Positions 59,667-64,000 of a stretch of DNA of 64,000 nucleotides are shown here, piece by piece. The stretch covers positions 124,001-188,000 of the forward strand of contig CABIYE010000001.1 of assembly GCA_902362865.1 (NCBI GenBank). Direction: 5' to 3'. The notes under the pieces were generated by a model that saw only the letters and a list, made by a program, of their open reading frames with translations, was not told the origin of the DNA and ran no database searches. Source of the stretch: Clostridiaceae bacterium. GTDB taxonomy: Bacteria; Bacillota; Clostridia; Lachnospirales; Lachnospiraceae. Within the stretch, counting starts at the first letter, position 1. Each line of letters opens with the position of its first letter. Both the position numbers and the translations under genes were made by a program.

Positions 59667-59740
59667 TGTATTGGCAAATATCTTAGATGAATAGAAGCTA
59701 TTGGAGAGGAGTCGATATGTGACGTTCTCTCCTTTTTTAT
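59667..59740 (+). pseudogene. Remnant of a GNAT toxin gene
   Basis: Bases from ATGTATT to GACGTTCTCTCC align with the first ~75 bases of the toxin gene at 24984 but with a small deletion and an early stop. The remaining ~500 bases are gone; the DNA after 59740 belongs to the border of the integrative element, where I see no gene up to 59939 except a likely -10 (TATAAT near 59906). Confidence 0.65.
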
Positions 59741-59939
59741 GCCTAAATGAAGAGATAATGCAGTGCTTTTTCGTAAATGGTGCAAAAATCGTTTTCAACT
59801 CGTTCAGATATAATAAATCTCTAAAACCAAAAAAGGAAAGAAATGGTAATGAAACAGAAAAATCTTGCCTCCATAGTCCATTACCAGGGAAAGGATTTGT
59901 AATTATAATAGAGCCTGTAATCAACGAGGAGATAAAAGA

Positions 59940-60296
59940 ATGCAGAATGAACTTTGTATTGTAGCAGATGCAATAAAAGCCTTGCGGGAAGCCAGGGGGC
60001 TGACCCAGGAGCAGCTTGCGGAAAAAGCAGATATTTCCGTATCCCATCTGGCAAAAATCGAAACACATGCCAGGGCCATGGGCATGAAAACTTATATCCG
60101 GCTGTTGGAAGCTATGGATATTCCCATAAAAGAACACTTCATGCACATGGGTACAGCGAAAAAAGATATGATGCTGAAGGAAAAGATCTGGTATCTGGTA
60201 CAGGATTGTAATGAATGGGAAACCAGCCTTTTGATTTATTCGATAGAAGGAATTAAAAAAGGGTTAAAGGAATATCAGCAAGACAGCAGGAAGTGA
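59940..60296 (+). CDS. XRE-family regulator of the integrative element
   Basis: 118 residues. Cro/C1 helix-turn-helix (about 8-65: IKALREARGLTQEQLAEKADISVSHLAKIE), then a helical tail. Codon use is clearly more GC-rich than in the genes before it, marking the change to the integrative element. ATG 59940 follows GAGGAG. Probably controls excision or transfer genes. Confidence 0.9.
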   Translation: MQNELCIVADAIKALREARGLTQEQLAEKADISVSHLAKIETHARAMGMKTYIRLLEAMDIPIKEHFMHMGTAKKDMMLKEKIWYLVQDCNEWETSLLIYSIEGIKKGLKEYQQDSRK

Positions 60297-60322
60297 GAAT
60301 ACAGACGGGGAGGAAAAGGGAA

Positions 60323-60778
60323 ATGTTATCAAAAGAAAAGGTGGAAGCAGTATTATTTAAAATGGGAATGCCGGCCAATGTGAAAGGATTTGGCTATATT
60401 GTAGACAGTGTTTTGCTTCTGGAAGAAGACAGCAAGATTAAAACGACATATCTGTATTTTAAGGTGGCCCAGCAACATGGCACGACAGGACAGAGGGTAG
60501 AACGGGCAATCCGTCATGCGTTTGATATTGTCCGAAGCTGCAGAGGTGATTATGATGTGGTGAACCATTATATCGGTTTTATTAACTGTGCCAATTCTCC
60601 TTCCTTATCCATGCTTACAATGAAGATACGGGAAGAAGCACTGGAAGTACAGGAACCAAAACCGGAAAAGAAAGAAGAAAACGTAATTACAGGAATTACC
60701 GAAGCCCGGCTTCTGGAGTTAATGCGGCAGGCATACACAGAATTCTGGGCAGATATGATTATCCGGTTAAAGAAATAA
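60323..60778 (+). CDS. Spo0A C-terminal-domain-like protein
   Basis: 151 residues from ATG 60323 (GGGGAGG upstream). Residues 1-95 resemble the Spo0A DNA-binding domain (MGMPANVKGFGYIVDSVLLL ... TTGQRVERAIRHAFDIV ... VVNHYIGF), without a receiver. A charged linker and a short C-terminal helix follow. Such proteins are common on Tn1549-like elements and probably act as element regulators. Confidence 0.75.
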   Translation: MLSKEKVEAVLFKMGMPANVKGFGYIVDSVLLLEEDSKIKTTYLYFKVAQQHGTTGQRVERAIRHAFDIVRSCRGDYDVVNHYIGFINCANSPSLSMLTMKIREEALEVQEPKPEKKEENVITGITEARLLELMRQAYTEFWADMIIRLKK

Positions 60779-61417
60779 AGAGAAATGCAGACAGAAAACA
60801 GTCTGCCAAAACACATCAGGGTTATGGTGTCTTTTGGCAGGCTGATGTTTTCAGCCGGAGAGAACCTTGAAAACTGAATATCGGTATGGTGATATTTTTT
60901 TGAAACAAACGTGTCATTTCTGACGCTAAAATATAGAAATATCTTAAAGGACACAAAACATTTCGGCACATTCTATTTTGTATGATGCAGGGTCAAGAGC
61001 TGTGCGAAGATACATTTGTCCGCAGTGGCAGCAAGTAAGGCAGAAAAGAAGCGGATCAAACAAGGAATCGTAGAAGATGAAGGAAAAGTGTGAGCAGCGC
61101 CCAGACATAGGCTGTTGGTGGCAGGCAGCCTGAAAGCCGAATGATAATGATACCTTTGCATAAAAACACTGCAACCAGGGTAGCGTCTGGGACATGCTGC
61201 AGCGAGAAAGGGGGCTGCAGGGTGTCAGGCGGCCAGCCGGGCCGGTCCTACATGCTCCCGTTCACACCGGGGTGAGAAAATGAAAAAATCATGCTGGCAG
61301 GGAAAGCCCTGCCGGTATGGTGTGTGAAACAGGTTCATTTTAGGGCTATGGGGAAACAACAGGTTTCCTCATAGCCCTGGAATGAAAACAGGAGCAAAAG
61401 AAAGAGGAGGCAGAGCA
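60779..61417 (+). other. Non-coding regulatory stretch of the integrative element
   Basis: About 640 bp without a convincing gene. Two strong hairpins are visible: CTGCCAAAA/TTTTGGCAG (60803-60840) and AGGGCTATG with GGAAAC against GTTTCC and CATAGCCCT (61342-61378). The second lies about 40 bases before the next gene and could act as attenuator. The middle is GC-rich with several smaller stems. Confidence 0.6.
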
Positions 61418-61963
61418 ATGAAGAGAGAGAGGTTACAGAAACTGTTTTCAGAAGATAAAGAGATCTTTCAGGGAGGAATGCTGTTTCCTACATGGATCTG
61501 CAAAGGAAAAGAAGAGATAGAAAATAGGAATATTCCCCAGCGTGCGGCAGTGTATCTGGATATTCCCATTCCCTGTGCCGGGCTTTTGTATTATGAAAAA
61601 GAAAAAAGCCTGCATTACTGTGAACAGCAGACATACCAGGTGGTTACTTTGTTGGAAGGTGTAGGGTGTGATTATTCCATAGAAAAAGAAAACTGGCAGA
61701 GGCTGGCAGTGCTTGCACGAAAAGGCATGATTGATGTGATTGTGGTATCCGGACTCAGTAGGTTATCCTATTGTCCGGAAGAAATTTTACAGACAATGGA
61801 AATGCTCCAGTCTTTTCAGGTACAGATAGATTGTATCGGTTATGGAATTTTAGACTATGCCAGACTGAAACAGTATTTAATGCACACCTGGGAGAAACAG
61901 GAACAGTTTGAGCAGGAGTTAGATGCGTATCTGTGCAGTTGCTGTACTAGGGAAAGGATATAA
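61418..61963 (+). CDS. Resolvase-domain-like protein without catalytic core
   Basis: 181 residues from ATG 61418 (AGAGGAGG upstream). The middle (MIDVIVVSGLSRLSYCPEEI then LQTMEMLQSFQVQI) resembles the DCIIVKDLSRYGR region of serine recombinases, but the N-terminal catalytic strand (YLRLS) is replaced by AVYLDIPIPC and no DNA-binding domain follows. Probably an accessory protein of the element. Shares a TAATG junction with the next gene. Confidence 0.6.
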   Translation: MKRERLQKLFSEDKEIFQGGMLFPTWICKGKEEIENRNIPQRAAVYLDIPIPCAGLLYYEKEKSLHYCEQQTYQVVTLLEGVGCDYSIEKENWQRLAVLARKGMIDVIVVSGLSRLSYCPEEILQTMEMLQSFQVQIDCIGYGILDYARLKQYLMHTWEKQEQFEQELDAYLCSCCTRERI

Positions 61964-62217
61964 TGCTCTCGCGGGCAGAACTGCTGAAGATGCGGGAAAT
62001 GACGTTTGAAGACATTGACCCGAAAGAGATACAAGATGTAGAGAAACTGAATATTGATGTAAAAAAGAGCAAACCGGAGAAGATCCGGGAAATCCTGGAG
62101 TCCGGAAAGAATCCTTATTTTCTGAAATATAAGGGGATCACCATAAAGATTGGGTTTGCTTCTACCAACCGTACCATAGAGGAAGCCATAGAAAGCCTTG
62201 TGCAGATGAAATGGTAA
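61963..62217 (+). CDS. Small element-encoded protein, DUF6870-like
   Basis: 84 residues (MLSRAELLKMREMTFEDIDP ... YKGITIKIGFAS ... AIESLVQMKW). This kind of small protein is common before recombinase genes in Tn1549-like elements; DUF6870 is my best recollection. No catalytic motif. Its start overlaps the previous stop. Confidence 0.65.
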   Translation: MLSRAELLKMREMTFEDIDPKEIQDVEKLNIDVKKSKPEKIREILESGKNPYFLKYKGITIKIGFASTNRTIEEAIESLVQMKW

Positions 62218-62317
62218 AGCCACGACAGGGATAGGGAAGAATGCGGATTGTTGGCAGATTACAGGGTGGACAAACCTTCTGGACTATGGTAGGATGATGG
62301 CAAGGACCCAGTAGCCT

Positions 62318-62356
62318 CTATCATTTAGGGAATCGGCTGACGAATCTAAATGATAG
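62318..62356 (+). promoter_or_regulatory. Hairpin covering the ribosome site of the recombinase gene
   Basis: CTATCATTTAG (62318-62328) and CTAAATGATAG (62346-62356) form a perfect 11-bp stem. The second arm runs into AGGAGC, the ribosome site for the ATG at 62368, so pairing could reduce recombinase translation. Confidence 0.7.
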
Positions 62357-62367
62357 GAGCGAATACA

Positions 62368-64000
62368 ATGAAAAATCAAATACTTAAAAAAATCTATCGT
62401 GCGGTTGTTTACCTGCGCCTTTCTGATGAAGACGGTGATAACAGGGAAAGCGACAGCATATCAAACCAGAGGATACTGATTCATAGCTTCCTGAAGAGCC
62501 ACCCTGAAATTCAGGTGGTAAAAGAATGTGTGGATGATGGATATACCGGCACAAACTTTAACCGCCCTGGTTTTCAGGAAATGCTGCGTATGCTGGAAGA
62601 GGGGGAAGCAGACTGTATTATTGTCAAAGACCTTTCTCGCTATGGAAGGGACTTTTCCGGTGTTTTACAGTATGTGGAACGTATCCTGCCGAAAATGGGT
62701 GTGCGCCTGATCCTTGTCAATGACAATTATGACAGCCTCACGCCAAATCGTGATTTCCTTACCCTGAGATTTAAAAGTTTAATCAATGACCTTTATCCTG
62801 CGGATACTTCCAAAAGTGTGCGTTCCCATTTGTATGTCAAAATGACAGCCGGGCAGTGTGTAGCGCCTTTTGCTTTTTATGGTTATCTGAAATCCGAAGA
62901 GGATAAACATAAGCTGGTTATGGATGAAGTGGCAGCTTCTGTTGTACGGGATATTTACCACATGAAAATGCAGGGCTACAGCCTGACAGATATATCCGAA
63001 GAATTGAACCGGCGTGGGATCTTGACACCTCTTCGGTATAAGCAGGTGTATTTAAAACAGAAATTAAAGACAGGGTTCCGCTTGACGGAAAAACCGGTCT
63101 GGATGCCAACTATGGTACGTCGTATCCTTCTTGATGAACGCTATACCGGAGTGCTGATACAGGGAAAAACAACAACGCCAAACCATAAAGTAAAGGTTGT
63201 GATCCACAAAGAGGAAGCTGAGTGGATACGGTACGAAAATGCCTTTGAGCCGGTTATCAACAGACACCAATATGAAGTGGTAGGTAACCTGATGAAAATG
63301 GATACCATGAGAGGTGCAAAGGGGCTAGCGCTTCTTTCAGGCCTGGTAAAATGTGGGGACTGTAAAGAAAGCATGGTACTGAAAAGCCCAGATAAAGTTC
63401 ACCACTATTATGTATGTTCGACTTCCCTTTATGAAAAGCAGTGCAGTTCCCATAGTATCAGTGAGAAAAAACTGGTAGGAGCTGTGACAGAGGCAATCCT
63501 GCATTATATTTCTGTTCTGATGGAGCTGAAAGAGATACTGGCGTATGTAAAAACTGCCTCAATCCCAAGACAGCGGCTTTTGGAAGAAGACAAAAAACTG
63601 GAGATGCTGGAAAAGGAGAGCCAGAGGATTTTAAACATTAAAGTAAAACTGTATGACAGTTTTGCAGAAGAAATCTTGGACCGGACAGAATTTGAAACCT
63701 TCAAAGCAAAGTATGACCAGTCTTTAGAGGAAATCCGGCAGGCAATGGAGTGCCAGCAAAAGGAAATCCGAAATTTGCAGGAAACCCTTGAAAAACAGCA
63801 GGAGTGGCTGGAATATTTTCTGGAATACCGAGACCGGACGGAAGTGGATCGCTTAATGCTGGTAAATCTGGTCAAACGGATTGAGGTATATGAGCAGAAG
63901 CGCATTATCATTCATTTTTGGTTTGAAGATGAATTTGAAAAGGTATTGGGACTACTGGAAACTGTAAACAGAGCAAAGCCGGACCGGAAAGTGGAAGCCT
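62368..64000 (+). CDS. Large serine recombinase, 3' end beyond the window
   Basis: At least 544 residues, still open at the window end. Resolvase domain with AVVYLRLSDED (catalytic Ser at residue 19), VDDGYTGTNFNRPGF and IIVKDLSRYGRDF. Then a recombinase domain (YGYLKSE ... LTDISEELNRRGI ... RRILLDERYTGV), a zinc-ribbon pair (CGDCKESM ... YVCSTS ... QCSSHSI) and a long coiled coil (from about residue 410). This is the integrase of TnpX/Tn1549-type conjugative elements. Start ATG 62368 after AGGAGC. Confidence 0.95.
   Translation, partial: MKNQILKKIYRAVVYLRLSDEDGDNRESDSISNQRILIHSFLKSHPEIQVVKECVDDGYTGTNFNRPGFQEMLRMLEEGEADCIIVKDLSRYGRDFSGVLQYVERILPKMGVRLILVNDNYDSLTPNRDFLTLRFKSLINDLYPADTSKSVRSHLYVKMTAGQCVAPFAFYGYLKSEEDKHKLVMDEVAASVVRDIYHMKMQGYSLTDISEELNRRGILTPLRYKQVYLKQKLKTGFRLTEKPVWMPTMVRRILLDERYTGVLIQGKTTTPNHKVKVVIHKEEAEWIRYENAFEPVINRHQYEVVGNLMKMDTMRGAKGLALLSGLVKCGDCKESMVLKSPDKVHHYYVCSTSLYEKQCSSHSISEKKLVGAVTEAILHYISVLMELKEILAYVKTASIPRQRLLEEDKKLEMLEKESQRILNIKVKLYDSFAEEILDRTEFETFKAKYDQSLEEIRQAMECQQKEIRNLQETLEKQQEWLEYFLEYRDRTEVDRLMLVNLVKRIEVYEQKRIIIHFWFEDEFEKVLGLLETVNRAKPDRKVEA

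Noticed and set aside
59664..60146. 160-codon minus-strand frame
   Set aside because: It runs antisense through the toxin remnant and the XRE gene, with no ribosome site.
62528..62710. 60-codon plus-strand frame
   Set aside because: It is a shifted frame inside the serine recombinase gene.
1..64000. tRNA, rRNA and CRISPR
   Set aside because: I read both strands for rRNA-like and tRNA-like stretches and for short spaced repeats and saw none.

Overview
The window looks like a low-GC Firmicute of the class Clostridia, most likely a gut Lachnospiraceae (inference). The reasons are AT-rich codon use, AGGAGG ribosome sites, Agr-type quorum sensing, a lacticin-481-like lanthipeptide, a VanR/VanS-like locus, and at the right edge an integrative element with a large serine recombinase. 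No rRNA, tRNA or CRISPR array was seen. Apart from metK, nearly everything is accessory.

Layout. 1-7.5 kb: end of an ABC exporter, a radical SAM enzyme, a membrane M50 protease, metK (S-adenosylmethionine supply), then Agr system 1 (agrB, agrD, an unknown gene, agrA, agrC). 7.7-10.4 kb: ECF sigma factor, membrane anti-sigma-like protein, secreted protein and anchored hydrolase. 10.5-12.6 kb: minus-strand GntR/ABC/permease operon ending in a 47-residue peptide gene. 12.9-18.5 kb: ABC exporter, two radical SAM/SPASM enzymes and three tandem, nearly identical Cys/Gly-rich precursor genes. 18.6-23.2 kb: XRE regulator, decayed IS21 element, Agr system 2. 23.3-25.6 kb: receiver-less winged-helix protein, a 203-residue unknown, a small-RNA gene with its own promoter and terminator, and an antitoxin/GNAT toxin-like pair. 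25.75-28.68 kb: complete IS66 element with 8-bp target duplication. 28.7-31.2 kb: two short peptide genes, then a pseudo-ABC ATPase, a kinase fragment without its His, and a winged-helix protein. 31.6-42.6 kb: class II lanthipeptide cluster (lanA, lanM, lanT, lanK/lanR, lanFEG, lipoprotein). 42.7-47.5 kb: secreted DUF6973-type protein, XRE regulator, Agr system 3 and a pseudo-receiver protein. 47.5-48.3 kb: remnants. 48.4-53.0 kb: VanR/VanS-like pair with a VanZ-like protein and an ABC transporter. 53.0-56.8 kb: radical SAM enzyme, Cys-rich precursor, ABC exporter. 57.2-59.7 kb: second copy of the winged-helix/unknown/small-RNA module, with a PBECR4-like protein and an orphan antitoxin. 59.9-64 kb: left part of an integrative element.

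How it may work together. Five promoters (31.63, 42.77, 46.06, 46.62 and 53.01 kb) share one architecture: two ATTACAT-like half-sites exactly 21 bp apart, TCG at the same place between them, and a -10 hexamer exactly 34 bp after the start of the second half-site. One lies before agrDB of system 3, so the LytTR regulator at 44.0 kb is the likely binder. The others lie before the lanthipeptide gene, the DUF6973 gene, the pseudo-receiver and the radical SAM peptide operon. This predicts one quorum signal switching on a lanthipeptide and a radical-SAM-modified peptide together. Agr systems 1 and 2 have different repeats before their own agr genes, so the window may hold three parallel signalling channels tied to several peptide clusters.
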